Made by a program: the position numbers and the translations under genes
NCBI GenBank assembly: GCA_023846275.1
Contig: CM043865.1
Coordinates: 9,970,068-10,034,067, forward strand
Source of the DNA: Vanilla planifolia
Lineage: Eukaryota > Streptophyta > Magnoliopsida > Asparagales > Orchidaceae
Length of the DNA: 64,000 bases
Direction of reading: 5' to 3'
The notes under the pieces: generated by a model
Seen by the model: the letters and a program-made list of their open reading frames with translations, nothing else
Databases searched by the model: none
What the model was told of the DNA's origin: nothing
Shown here: positions 39,601 to 49,359 of the stretch, one piece after another
How positions within the stretch are numbered: position 1 is the stretch's first letter
Layout of the letters: every line of letters starts with the position of its first letter

Positions 39601-40178
39601 GAATCTGCTTGTGCAGTTAGTATGCTTTGAGTAGCTTCACTATTGTTGAATTCTTCAGGGAGTCTCTGCAGTGGGTGCATTTTATGAGCTCCTCAGTCAG
39701 ACGAGCTTGAATGTTTTGCATCCTGATGATAACAAGCCTGTTGCTCCTGTGGAGCTATGCCCAATCCTGAAAACACTTGACAAAATTCTAATAAAAAGGT
39801 TGTTTCAATTCCTATCTCCTTCTGTAATGCAGTTGAAGCGGTCTCTAGTCATTGTACTATTGTGTTTCTCATTAGTTCCTATTTAATGAAAGGTACAAAG
39901 TAATTGTTCTGAAGCAGATTCAATTGCTTAAGTAGAATATATTCTCTGTTTTCGATATGATGAAGTTGGTATTGATGTTTAAACTTGTAGATGTCCTGTC
40001 AAGTCGTTTTTGTTTCATTCCAGTATTCATTCTTTCGATCCTTTTTTCCTTCAGGGAAGTGTCAGTACAGGCGATTCTTCAAGCACTGAGAGATGAGACC
40101 ATGAACGACCCTCGTGAAAGGATTGAAATGGCACAGAGCCGTGCTTTTTACCGCCCATCGCTGCTTAGCAAACCTTGA
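16328..40178 (+). CDS. GPDHC1: Glycerol-3-phosphate dehydrogenase [NAD+], cytosolic type (five exons)
   Basis: Joined exons: 16328-16985, 30926-31147, 39258-39505, 39659-39798, 40055-40178; 1392 nt, 463 aa, all junctions GT-AG and in frame. The enzyme converts DHAP plus NADH to glycerol-3-phosphate plus NAD+ in the cytosol, feeding glycerolipid synthesis and the G3P redox shuttle. Residues 49-54 are the GxGxxG nucleotide-binding loop (GAGAWG); Lys286 in GGLKNVYA is the expected catalytic lysine; Gly347-Arg348-Asn349 form the conserved substrate-binding GRN. There is no transit peptide; as I recall it, length and sequence match the plant GPDHC1 family (about 460 aa) throughout. The coding sequence looks intact. 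Introns 1 (13,940 bp) and 2 (8,110 bp) are swollen by retrotransposons; introns 3 and 4 are short. An AATAAA lies at 40401, 223 nt past the stop. The ORF reading on past 16985 is intron. Confidence 0.95.
17292..18045 (+). repeat. 5' LTR of the intron-1 gypsy element
   Basis: Aligns by eye with 28691-29285. Shared blocks include 'atcaatgaaat.acg', 'ggtaactc.cc', the pyrimidine-rich 'ctttcctttctttcctta' zone and the closing 'ttcaattttt'. The left boundary is set where similarity to the 3' LTR begins and is uncertain by tens of bases. Confidence 0.65.
18515..21760 (+). mobile_element. Tandem LTR-internal-LTR-internal-LTR cluster of a short copia-like element
   Basis: Three LTR copies start at 18515, 20031 and about 21404, with openings 'tgatgtagaacaggaat', 'tgatgcaggacatgaat' and a similar third. 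LTR a ends near 19296 beside 'tggtatgagag' (19299-19309), like the initiator-Met tRNA site used by copia elements; LTR b ends near 20761 beside a similar site. Internal parts are only about 0.7 kb each and related to each other; a purine run precedes LTR b. No protein domain is recognisable, so it looks like a non-autonomous (TRIM-like) element. The shared-LTR tandem form is what LTR-LTR recombination produces. It lies inside the older gypsy element. LTRs a and b are roughly 80% alike. Broken; the third LTR is partial. Confidence 0.65.
18620..18694 (-). mobile_element. Bare poly(T)43 insertion with 16-18 bp target-site duplication
   Basis: A run of 43 T (18636-18678) is flanked by exact copies of 'aagcctatcacataag' at 18620-18635 and 18679-18694; counting two shared T, the duplication may be 18 bp. 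The sibling LTR at 20031 has no such run or duplication at the matching place. This is what target-primed reverse transcription leaves when only a poly(A) tail is copied: a LINE-driven retroposition truncated to its tail, on the minus strand. Simple slippage does not explain the duplicated flank. Confidence 0.8.
22630..22930 (+). other. Gypsy protease-like fossil segment
   Basis: Translated blocks such as the one ending SLADLFFLD, then GSLLGFSW and ILVVVGS, follow the order of the aspartic protease region of Tat elements. The parent element is broken; the segment is listed only as a landmark. Confidence 0.55.
24120..26110 (+). other. Gypsy RNase H and integrase fossil segment
   Basis: RNase H-like sequence comes first (blocks resembling 'RPSIKS.VLADFLVE'), then the integrase zinc-finger and catalytic core region, then the C-terminal part resembling '[10 protein letters not shown]' near 25995-26030. 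Order and content match the Tat clade. Heavily broken. Confidence 0.6.
25241..25650. repeat. Two-copy tandem repeat, about 207 bp
   Basis: 25241-25447 and 25448-25650 are highly similar, both starting 'gatatctttagt.ggtttgg' and containing 'ctgaagcagccaaaaaag'. It is a local duplication within the fossil and appears younger than the element. Confidence 0.85.
26451..26830. repeat. Minisatellite, about six units of ~60 bp
   Basis: Diverged units share 'atc.catgaaggccttgag' followed by a pyrimidine-rich stretch; 'catgaa' recurs at roughly 60-base steps from about 26471 to 26772. A related block with fewer units lies at about 52570-52680 in the second gypsy copy, so unit number differs between copies of the same family. 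It lies in the region between integrase and the 3' LTR. Confidence 0.65.
27692..28021 (-). other. Antisense open frame in the gypsy 3' region (109 aa)
   Basis: A 109-residue frame starting [14 protein letters not shown] runs against the element between integrase and the 3' LTR. No known domain is recognised. Extra antisense ORFs at this position are reported for Tat-lineage elements, so it may be a remnant of one; it may equally be chance. Confidence 0.25.
28691..29285 (+). repeat. 3' LTR of the intron-1 gypsy element
   Basis: Partner of the LTR at 17292-18045, ending near 'gttcaatttttacaaca'. It is preceded by a purine-rich run suitable as a polypurine tract. Sequence just upstream also resembles 53290-53390, the 3' internal part of the second gypsy copy. 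Confidence 0.65.
30926..31147 (+). CDS. GPDHC1: Dehydrogenase exon 2
   Basis: Completes codon 220 and encodes to one base of codon 294; contains GGPNIASEI and the catalytic Lys286 region [11 protein letters not shown]. Acceptor is 'ccctgcag', donor GTATGA. Confidence 0.95.
32031..32053. repeat. (CA)n microsatellite
   Basis: About eleven CA units followed by a short TA/TG stretch, in intron 2 just outside the left LTR of the gypsy element. Confidence 0.9.
32100..37213 (-). mobile_element. Ty3/gypsy chromovirus-like element with both LTRs, inside intron 2
   Basis: LTRs are about 32100-32950 and 36390-37213 (shared blocks: 'taaaaggctata', 'ctttagctttggaaggtggc', 'cttgatagctt.t.aatagttt'). A degraded initiator-Met-type primer site lies beside the right-hand LTR near 36371-36390, so the element runs on the minus strand, against the host gene. 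Minus-strand translation near 34950-35420 shows reverse transcriptase order ('MP..LC.AP.TFM', then 'L..H' and 'K..V.TDI' blocks), followed by remnants of RNase H and integrase toward 33000. LTRs differ at about a third of positions by eye, older than the intron-1 element. Broken, with very many breaks. Confidence 0.6.
39258..39505 (+). CDS. GPDHC1: Dehydrogenase exon 3
   Basis: Completes Gly294 and encodes residues 295-376, with the GRN substrate-binding motif at 347-349. Acceptor 'gctttcag', donor GTTAGC; ends on a codon boundary. Confidence 0.95.
39659..39798 (+). CDS. GPDHC1: Dehydrogenase exon 4
   Basis: Encodes residues 377-422 and two bases of Arg423, starting [12 protein letters not shown]. 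Acceptor 'attcttcag', donor GTTGTT. Confidence 0.93.
40055..40178 (+). CDS. GPDHC1: Dehydrogenase exon 5 with stop
   Basis: Completes Arg423, encodes residues 424-463 (ending [11 protein letters not shown]) and TGA at 40176-40178. The conserved C-terminal [10 protein letters not shown] helix is present. Confidence 0.95.
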
Positions 40179-41719
40179 ATGCTGCTACTGCTGAGGAGGG
40201 ACGGCTTTCTTGAAAAGGAAGCACTTCTCATTTGAATCAAATTATTCTCATATGCTTCTTGTGGATTTCATGATTGCACCATATCCCACATTCATTGATC
40301 TCCATTGTGTGAGATTGTGTTGTAAACAGCCTTTCAGTAGGCATAATATATTACCAGCGTTTCTTTAAATTAAAAAAAAATCAGAATATAAAATCTGGAT
40401 AATAAATGTCATATGCAATTGTTGTCTTACTATAATAACAGTAAAGTGCTTATGCATTTCACATAGACATGAACTGTGCTTCTTTGCATGTTTTCTCTTA
40501 AAATTGTTCAGTATGGTGCATCAGGCCTCCTGTTAAATAGATCTTGGAAAACTTTGTTCAAATTTTCTTTGTTGTTTATAACTATGAAGTATTCTTTTTG
40601 TTTCTTATCAAACCTTTCTCTTGACAGGCAAAAGTCCTTGCCGACCAAAGAGTGTTAGCTGCCAAAACCCTTGTAGATGTGTTCCTGGTGGAATCTCCGT
40701 CTGACGCAAAGAATCAAGAAATGTATTCCTGAGATACAAAGAAACCCAAAGCAGCTTCTCCACAGACATGCCTGGATCAGTAGATCTAATAAGTAAATTT
40801 ATGGAGGTAATGTATTGCTTAATCAGATTCTAGATCTCTTGCATCAAAAGTAGGATTTCCAGATTTCCACTTCCAACTCTTGTTTGATTATTTAGCTTTT
40901 GCATGCGACTTATCTTATGCATGTGGCTCTTTGTTTTCCTGTAAGAAACCTATTACACATCAGTATCAGTACAGTAGCTTCAATAGTTCATGTCATCTGT
41001 TTTGTATCAATGTTTTGTTGTATATTGTTCGGTCTTTGTATCATTGTTATATTTTGTGGTGTCTCATATTACCATGTGGCATGTCTGGTTGTGGCATATT
41101 TGTTTCAATACTTTTCTGAACATTTTAAGTGTCTTTAAAGTTATCTTGACCCTGTTAGGAACTTCAGATAATTCAATAACCCAGTAGGACCATAAATCAT
41201 CCAGGGTGATTCAAGCAGAACTGTCCATTGCCAATCTACTGATAGCTCATGACAGATTCGTGAATTGTTTAGGTTTAGACTTTGTATTCAACTTGTTATG
41301 TATTGAATTCATATTGGTGAAGTTTTGGAGATCCAAACTCTTATTCTTTACCTACGAGAAGTCCTATGTGATGCCTGTTTTTCTATGAAATGAGGATCCA
41401 TAAAGTATGTTCTGTGTGATGTCAAGGTAGAGTTCATGTTAGTTGATCTTTTCTGTCATTACTCTTTTTTTTTTCTTCAATTAATTTGCTTAGGTTTTGT
41501 TGTTTGCTTTGTGTGAAAGATTGATTATCCAAGACTTAATCTTATAGAGTTGATTTTGAATGGCTTGAAATTAAATTTCTTAATTTGAGTGATTGGCTCT
41601 TGAAAGTCTTAACTCGAGTCTTGAGAGCCTAACATCAAAAGGGTGAGGTTAATAATGTCATCCTCATCTTTATATCCAATTATCGTTAGGTTATGGCTTA
41701 GTCAAGAATCCTTAAAGTT
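40179..41719 (+). other. 3' flank of the dehydrogenase gene, with a possible extra exon at 40636
   Basis: AATAAA at 40401 is a candidate poly(A) signal. At 40616-40635 'cctttctcttgacag' looks like a splice acceptor; sequence after it stays open for 35 codons, ends at a TGA near 40733, and 'atggaggtaatg' near 40801-40812 could be a donor. I do not recognise the encoded peptide; a spliced 3' UTR exon or a decayed gene piece are both possible. Confidence 0.3.
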
Positions 41720-42480
41720 AAGAGAATATTTTTAATAAATTATCTTTTGAATCCATCATAATAAGGGATTGGGATTTTTCACATCATCTCTATTAACACT
41801 TATATTGGTTAATAAAGCTACTTATGCCTTCAGATTTGATGTTGCATAATCAGTACAATCACTGTGACAAACATCTCCTCAATCTTCTAAATCTCTTTAT
41901 GATTTGTTCTCACTTTCTTTTTTTCTTATACCATCATCATTGAATCGAAGCATTTTGATACCATGTATTTGTGAGGTGTTCTTATGTGATCCCTTGATAA
42001 CAAATCTTATTTAGAGTCACAACACTATGAATTGAAGTATAAAAATGACAAGGAACTAGGGAAGAAATGAAATAAAAATGATTTTTACCACAAAGAGATG
42101 AAATTTCCAAGAAGATATAATTTAAGAGATTTATAAATTACTTCATTCATCATTTTTATCCCTTACATAAAAGTTTGGATATAGTATTTTGGTAATGATC
42201 TAATTTTTCTAATATTGATTTTAAATAATTATAAGTGATTTGAGATTTTTATTTTTATAAAATTGATTAAAATAATAATTTTAAATATTATCTCAAAAAA
42301 TATATATTTATCAAGTTGGTTATATTTAGCAAATGAAAACTATTAGGTCGAGCTCATCAAAATGAGTCCACTAACATTTGTTACATTACAATCCAAGTTT
42401 ATTTGGATTCAATATAAATTTATAAAAAAAGAATTATTAATAACATAATTTACAAATTAAATAATTAAAAAAATATAATA
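41720..42480 (-). mobile_element. Copia-type LTR retrotransposon fragment (copy 2)
   Basis: Matches 2590-3200. 'tttgatacca' near 41960-41972 is the reverse complement of an initiator-Met-type primer site; LTR-like sequence follows to about 42480 and includes a degraded 'ggtcgagctcatcaa...tccac' block. Only the 5' end of the element is visible. Broken and old. Confidence 0.45.
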
Positions 42481-43970
42481 AGCAGAAAAAAAGGAGAAGA
42501 AAACCTCTTTTCTCCCTATTCGTCGCTTCATCTTCTCTCATCTTCACCATTACAGCTGCAGTCAATCTCTGTGGCTTTTGATCCTTATTGCCTCAATGTA
42601 ATGCAGTCATACAAAGTTTTTATAGTCGAAATTGGGTTGTCATGATCTATTATTTTTGTTCTGTTTCTCTTCAATTTGACAGGAAGAACCCTGTCCAAGC
42701 AAGTCACCAGCAACAAGACAATGATTGAGTTCAATTTTCACCTAATTTTGTCTTATTGCTTTGGCTGAATTCCTAGTGCATTGATTTGAGAACAAGCTAG
42801 ACTGCCACACTTCCTACTACTACTGGTAATGCTATTGCTAATTCCTCCTTTGCTCCTTTGATATATGCCTGGTCGAAAATGTGCTACACTTATTGAGACT
42901 ATTGTCTCATATTTAGATTGTTCAGTTTGTGGATTAGATGCCACTAGAGATTGATAGAGGCTACTTGTTGATTCACTCTCTCCTGTTCTAAGACATTCAC
43001 ATTTAGGGGAAGACCTCATAAATTCACTATGCATTTTGTCTGAAAACTATGCACTCGACTTGGGTAATACATCATGCCTGACATTCATAGATCATTCCTT
43101 CAAAGAGTTGAAAAGAATTAAGTTTTTTAACATTTTTCATCCAAATAGAATGGAGAAAGTGTAGATTTTCATAAATTTGAGCCCTAACAACTGGTTCGAG
43201 TGTTGTGCTTGTAATTTCTGATACAATGGAGAATCAATGAACTATAATATATTTTATTACTTTTGATGCACGTGAGGAAGAACTATGTGATTCTTAAAGG
43301 TTATTAAGCAATATAATAAAATTTTCATTGTAAAAGGAGAGAGCTTGAAATTTTTTTTACAAAATAATGTAAGGTCATTAATAGAATCATCTAATTGAAT
43401 TATAATTGAAACTTAAGTAGGAAGCTAAAGAAAAATAAAAGTTAATGTAGAAAATTTTCAATGAGAGTAGGTAAGTAAAATTTAAATAATTATAATAAAA
43501 GTACAATATTTGTTACAATTATTTAGTATTTATATGACATATTATTATTTTCTTTTGTATCATATTCTGTATTATTATTACTTGTGTGATGAAAAATAAA
43601 AATATGGATGTGAAATAACTAAATGATTTAGTGATATTAATGATGCAAAATATGACAAATGAATCAAAAAAGAATAGAAAAAAGTAGATAAGAAATAAGA
43701 ATTAAAAAAATAAAATAAAAAATAGATGCTTATAACATGAGTATATGTGAGTATTTGATATAATTTAGGTTATATAAGTTTTATTATGATGATTCTATTA
43801 GTGATGATATTGATGTATCATGGATATTATGGCTATAATGAGTAAAGATGAGAATGACAGCATTTGTTTAATGATATTAATTTCAATTGTCATATCCTAC
43901 ATCACTACGAATGAAAAATGAGATGATGTATTATGATATAATATCATTGACATTAGACTTTATATGATAT
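42481..43970. other. Intergenic DNA, unassigned
   Basis: 42500-43060 is less AT-rich than its flanks and has a 93-residue minus-strand open frame (42753-43034) with no recognised domain. 'tctcttcaatttgacag' at about 42667-42683 resembles a splice acceptor, but no matching coding exon is evident. The rest is AT-rich with no features. Confidence 0.3.
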
Positions 43971-44568
43971 ATGATGAGCTGTTTGTGTAATTTAATAGCT
44001 AGAGATAAGATCTATTATGAAGTAAATATAATATATGATGAGTTGCTTATTGTATGATCTAACAACTAGAGATGAGATATTATGATATGGATATGATATA
44101 TGATGAGTTGCTTGTCATGTGATCTAGCAACTAAAGATAAGATTCGTTATGATGTAGATATGATATATGATGAGTTGTTTATTATGTAATCTAATAATCA
44201 AATATGAGATTTATTATGATGTAGATATGATATATGACAAGCTTCTTGTCATGTGATCTAATAGCTAGAGTTGAGATATATTATGATGTTAATATGATAT
44301 ATAAAGAGCTGCTTGTTATATAATCTAATAGTTAGAGATGAGATCTATTATGATATTGATATGATATATGATAAGCTACTTACTACATAATCTAATAGCT
44401 AGAGATGAGATCTATTATGATGTAAATATAATATATAATAAACTACTTGTTATATGATCTAGTAATTAGAAATAAGATTCGTTATAATGTGGATATGATA
44501 TATGATGAGTTACTGTGCAATCTAATAGCCTAGAGATAAGATCTACTAGAAGATAAATATGATATACC
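43971..44568. repeat. AT-rich minisatellite, nine to ten units of about 67 bp
   Basis: The word 'atgatgagtt' or a close variant recurs at 43971, 44035, 44100, 44167, 44234, 44301, 44368, 44435 and 44502, a step of 64-67 bases (exactly 67 for most). Each unit reads roughly 'gatatgatatatgatgagtt', then a 'gtgatctaatagctagagat' part, then 'gagatctattatgatgta'. Units differ at about 10-25% of positions. No coding potential. Confidence 0.9.
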
Positions 44569-45519
44569 TATAAATTGAGTCTATATATTATGATATGATG
44601 TGATATGATTATAGACATGGTATGATATGAAATATATATATTATGTGTTTGATATAGATGAGATCTCATGATACTAGAATAATGATTATTCAATAAATAT
44701 TTAAGTTCTTATGATAAATATAAGTACTATAAAATAGATAAGAAATAATATTATAATAAAAAATTAAGAAAATACTATAATCAAAATAGTTTAAAAATAT
44801 ATAAAAAGTTGGAGTTCAGATTGATAAAATTAATTATAATTGATAGAGAGATGTGTCTGTATGAACATATTACAAGATATAATTATGTATCTTTTTATGT
44901 GTTGATTATTTTATATAATTCTATAATTTAACCACATGCTCTTATATGCTTATATATCTTTTTATATCTTGATATCATATTTTTACTAATTTATTATATA
45001 TATATATTTAACTAATAAATGTAAGTACTTATTTACTATTATTTATTAATATTTTTATAGTTTATCTTATTATTATATTTTATTTCATCTTATTATTTAC
45101 ATATAAATTTATCTGTTAGGTTTTCAAGCTTATTATGTATTTATATTACAAGTCAAAATCTTAAAATATCAAAATATAAGAAATTTTAAGTACATTTAAG
45201 TTTGATAACTTATTTTTAGAGGATAGTTATATTTCTATTTATATATTTTTAAAGACGTGAATTATTATATTTGAGGTGATGTAACAATGTAAATATTTGT
45301 ATCTATATCTTTGATAAGCATAACTTAATCTATAGAATTTAACTAACATTTCATGAAATAATAATAAAATTATGAATTTTGTTATGTCTAGAAATATTAA
45401 TGATTGTGATATCCTTTGGAGATAAAATACTTGGTTATGTAGTTACATTATAGATTTAATTATGTTAAGATTTTTATTTGTGGATTTATCGTTTTTATAA
45501 ATATTATTTATCTCTTATG

Positions 45520-45555
<36 letters not shown>

Positions 45556-46740
45556 TGTTGACTTATATAAAGAAAATAATGTCAGTTTTAAGAAAAATTG
45601 TCTATTTATTTTCTAAAACATAGTAAATTTTTATACAATACTTAAAAAATTAGATGATTTGAACAAATATTGAAGTAAGTTTTATTGTTATTCTTCACCT
45701 GGTCAGGTTTATAGTATCCTCTAATTATGTATAATTTTTTATTATTTTAATCCTGAAGTCATATGACTAATATTAAAATGATATGTTAAGTGGGTGTGAC
45801 AAATTTATTACAAAAATATATTATTTTAATTTTTATAAAAAAAAACATATGATTTTGATTAAAATCTTAAATTTTGCAAAATCCATGTCCTAAAGAGTCC
45901 ATTTGCATGTGCATTAGCCATTGAATACATGCAGACGACAATGCCACAAGCACTCTTTATGCAGGTAGATACTATTCCTACGCATTGATATGCCCTTTTG
46001 GGCATGCACTAACCATGTTGTTGCTGTAGATTCACCAACTATGCATGCAAACCACTTGCCATGATATATGCGTCCCAGCATGTGCTTGTATATTGCACAT
46101 GCACAAAAACATGTGCCTTTATGTTGACTATTCTCCCACAATACTAGAAGCTCATAACTTCATGATTGAGTAAGTGAGGTTGATGGCTTTAGTGATTAGA
46201 ATGTAATAGGTCATGTCTTGTTTAGGAAATCATACTTATTATTGTGACTATTTTAGTTGTCATGTAGTTGCAACAAAATTGCATGATGCTAACACTTATC
46301 TCAAATGCTTAGATATTTCTAATATGTTCTATTTTGTAATGATGGTATATAGATATTTGAATAAATGTAATACTTCATTATATTTATTAGATATATGGTT
46401 GTGGATTGAGTACAATCATGGGTGTATGGAGTAGATCATGCTTAAATTTGAGAGGGAGGATGCTTGTAATAAACAGCATAGATTTATGGTTAGAATATGT
46501 GATGTATTTATTGTTTTTACTTTGTTTAGATAAATTTTTTTATAAATAATTGCATATGCCAATTAAACATGATAAAATTTTATTTATTTATGAAAATGAT
46601 TTCTCTTGATATATCACTAAAATAAAAAACGATTAAAAAACTAAAATAGGCAAGAGATCAAATAACGGCACTTTTAATTACCGTTTTTTCAATAACACTA
46701 AACGAACAAAATTCCCTACTAATCAGCAAAAACACCCAAT
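44569..46740. other. AT-rich intergenic DNA upstream of the PPR gene
   Basis: Contains an (ATT)n microsatellite at 45520-45553. The stretch 45890-46440 is less AT-rich and has short open frames on both strands without recognised similarity, possibly decayed transposon. The promoter of the PPR gene should lie in the last few hundred bases, but no clear element stands out. Confidence 0.35.
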
Positions 46741-46777
46741 TATCCATATGAGAGAGAAAATAATACTGGCGCACAAC

Positions 46778-48994
46778 ATGCCGCCGGGTACTAGCTCTCC
46801 GGCATCTGCTACCCGGAAGCACTACTTCTACTACGGCCACCGCCGCCCCTCCCAAAACCGCCCCGTCGTATATGGCGGTCTCTTCACCAATCGCAAGACT
46901 CTCCCTTCTTCCTCTCCCTTCTCCGCCGCTGACTTTGACTTGCTATCCGTCCGCCGCCCATCGAAAGTACCTTCTTCTACTGCCATCGAAATCCGCGACT
47001 GGGACCCCGACCTTCCGTCTACGCCCATCTCCGTATCCCCTCCTTCCCTCTCTTCCTCCGACCGCCGCCTCTCCCCTCTAGCCCGTTTCATTTGCGACGC
47101 TTTCCGGCGCAACAGCCGGTGGTGTCCTGCTGTCGTCAGAGAACTTAATAAGCTCCGTCGTGTCCCTCCCGACCTTGTCGCCGAGGTCCTCCGTTCCCGC
47201 CCTGTCCTTCCTCCCTCCTTTTCCACCCGCTTCTTCCACTGGGCAGGCCGCCAGAAGGGCTTTTCCCACTCCTTCGCCTCCTACAATGCCCTTGCTTATT
47301 CTCTCTCCGCTGCCGGCCTCTTTCGAGCCGCCGACCAAATTCCCGAGTTGATGCACGCGCACGGAAAACACCCCTCCGAGAAGCAACTCGAGATCCTCGT
47401 GCGCTTCCACGCCGATGCCCGCCGACCCCTACGACTTTTCCACCTTTACAACAAGATGCGCACCCGATTCGGCGTTTCACCTAGTCGTACATTCCTCTAC
47501 AACCGCATCATCGATGCCCTTGTCCGATGTGGCCGCCTCGATCTCGCCCTAGCTGTCTACGATGACCTTCGCGCTGACGACGGACTCAAGGCGGATGCCG
47601 TTACATTCACTACTATTTCGAAAGGACTCTGTAATGCCGGCCGGATCGACGAACTTATTGATCTTCTGGACCGGATGCGATGTGAAGTCTGCCGGCCTGA
47701 TGTGTTCGCCTACACTGCCATGGTCAAGATCTTGGTTTCTTTGGGAAATCTGGATGGCTGCCTCAGGGTATGGGAGGAGATGTTGAAGGATGGTGTTGAA
47801 GCGGATGTCATGGCATACTCGACTATGATCGCCGGGCTTTGTAAGGCGGGGTTGATGAACAAAAGTGAGGAATTGTTCCGGGAAATGAAGCAAAAGGGTT
47901 TTTTGATTGAACATTCCATCTATGGTGCGTTGGTGGAGGGGTTTGTCAGTGGAGGGAACGTGGACAGTGGATTTGGAATCTTAAAAGAGATGGTACGTGA
48001 TGGATACCGTGCAGATTTGAGGATATATAATTCGTTAATTGGGGGTTATTGTGCTGATGGAAAGGTTGATAAGGCATTCAAACTCTTTCAGATATCAATT
48101 ACGGAAGGGTTTGTGCCAGAGCTTGAGACTGTATCACCATTGCTGGTTGCTTATGCTGAGGGGAATCAGATGGATATGTTCTTCCGTCTGCTTGATTTTT
48201 TTGAAGGATTGGGCTATCCTGTTATGGATCACTTGTTAAGATTCTTTGCAGTATTGTTAGCAAAGGATGGAAGGGAAATAAAGGCATTGAAGGTGTTCAA
48301 ACAACTGAAAGGTAAAGGCTATTGCAGTATTGCAATCTATAATGTTCTTATTGAGGCACTGAACAAGGTTAAGGAGGTGAAATGTGCATTGGCATTGTTT
48401 GAGGAGTTAAAGGGTACAGACTTGGAACCCGATTCTTGTACGTATAGCCTAATTATTACTAGTATGGTTAATGATGGAGATCCCATTGAAGCATGCTCAT
48501 ATTTCAATAAGATGAAAGAGAAGCATTGGACTCCTAGTGTTTTTGCATATAACTCGCTTGTAAGAGGACTTTGTCAGATGGGGGAAATTAATGCAGCTAT
48601 TACATTAGTTAAGGATTGTTTAGGTAATGTAACAAATGGGCCCTTGGAGTTCAAATATTCACTGAGAATTCTAGATGCATGCCGCTCAGGGCAACCTGAG
48701 AAGGTGATAGAGGTTATGAATGAGATGGTGGAACAGGGGTGCCCTATGGAGGATATCGTATACTGTACAGTCATTCATGGTTTTTGCAAGCATGCTAGCT
48801 CCGAGGAAGCAAGAAAGGTGTTTGTGATAATGAAAGATAATAATATCCTAACCGAGGCTACTTTCAATATTTATGAAGAAATACTCAAAGAACATTTGAA
48901 GAAAGAGGCAGCTAGCCTGGTAATCTCTTGTTTGAAGTTTTTCAACTTAGAGAAGAAATTGAAGTGGACAAGTAGCTTGGTTGAAGAAGATTGA
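46778..48994 (+). CDS. P-class PPR protein, At4g20740-like, intronless
   Basis: A single-exon frame of 738 codons from this ATG. The same frame has an earlier ATG at 46748 (ten more residues), but I prefer Met at 46778: its context has A at -3, and the MPP start followed by a YFYYGHRRPSQNRP segment resembles my recollection of Arabidopsis At4g20740. About thirteen 35-residue P-class repeats run from about residue 164 to 702 (for example TYSLIITSMVNDGDPIEAC); no E or DYW domain follows, so a role in organellar RNA splicing, stability or translation is likely rather than direct editing. The first third is very GC-rich and the last third AT-rich, a gradient typical of many monocot genes. AATAAA lies near 49180. 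A partial copy of its 3' end lies at 54.4 kb. Coding sequence appears intact. Confidence 0.93.
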   Translation: MPPGTSSPASATRKHYFYYGHRRPSQNRPVVYGGLFTNRKTLPSSSPFSAADFDLLSVRRPSKVPSSTAIEIRDWDPDLPSTPISVSPPSLSSSDRRLSPLARFICDAFRRNSRWCPAVVRELNKLRRVPPDLVAEVLRSRPVLPPSFSTRFFHWAGRQKGFSHSFASYNALAYSLSAAGLFRAADQIPELMHAHGKHPSEKQLEILVRFHADARRPLRLFHLYNKMRTRFGVSPSRTFLYNRIIDALVRCGRLDLALAVYDDLRADDGLKADAVTFTTISKGLCNAGRIDELIDLLDRMRCEVCRPDVFAYTAMVKILVSLGNLDGCLRVWEEMLKDGVEADVMAYSTMIAGLCKAGLMNKSEELFREMKQKGFLIEHSIYGALVEGFVSGGNVDSGFGILKEMVRDGYRADLRIYNSLIGGYCADGKVDKAFKLFQISITEGFVPELETVSPLLVAYAEGNQMDMFFRLLDFFEGLGYPVMDHLLRFFAVLLAKDGREIKALKVFKQLKGKGYCSIAIYNVLIEALNKVKEVKCALALFEELKGTDLEPDSCTYSLIITSMVNDGDPIEACSYFNKMKEKHWTPSVFAYNSLVRGLCQMGEINAAITLVKDCLGNVTNGPLEFKYSLRILDACRSGQPEKVIEVMNEMVEQGCPMEDIVYCTVIHGFCKHASSEEARKVFVIMKDNNILTEATFNIYEEILKEHLKKEAASLVISCLKFFNLEKKLKWTSSLVEED

Positions 48995-49359
48995 AGATTT
49001 TCATAGGTATTTAATTTATTAGTTTATTCTTGTTAAGTGTTTTGTGAAATTTTGTACAATATTGTTATTTTGGAAGTTCAATCAGTATGAAAACATTGTT
49101 TTTGAAGTCACATTCTAACATGTTATCTAAAGACCAAGTTTTGCAATATTTCACATTAAGATAACAATATGAGAATATAAATAAAATTAATTTATTTTAA
49201 AAAGTGAATATATTTGACCTTCTTGAAAATCGTAAAATTTTATGTGCACTCGTAATTTGATACACAATTATTTTTTTTTACATTTTTATAACTTGAATGA
49301 CCTTTTGGCGAAAAACACATCTTTCAAAACTTAAGAAAAACTTTCAAGACTTACATAAA

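Noticed and set aside
40880-41187. Three overlapping 65-79 residue frames
   Set aside because: Overlapping frames in the same AT-rich stretch with no conserved motif.
43971-44568. CRISPR-like regular spacing
   Set aside because: Repeats run head to tail through the full 67-bp unit without unique spacers, and the DNA is plant nuclear.
46831-47480. Several 110-131 residue minus-strand frames over the PPR 5' end
   Set aside because: Low-complexity Arg/Gly-rich shadows produced by GC-rich antisense sequence.
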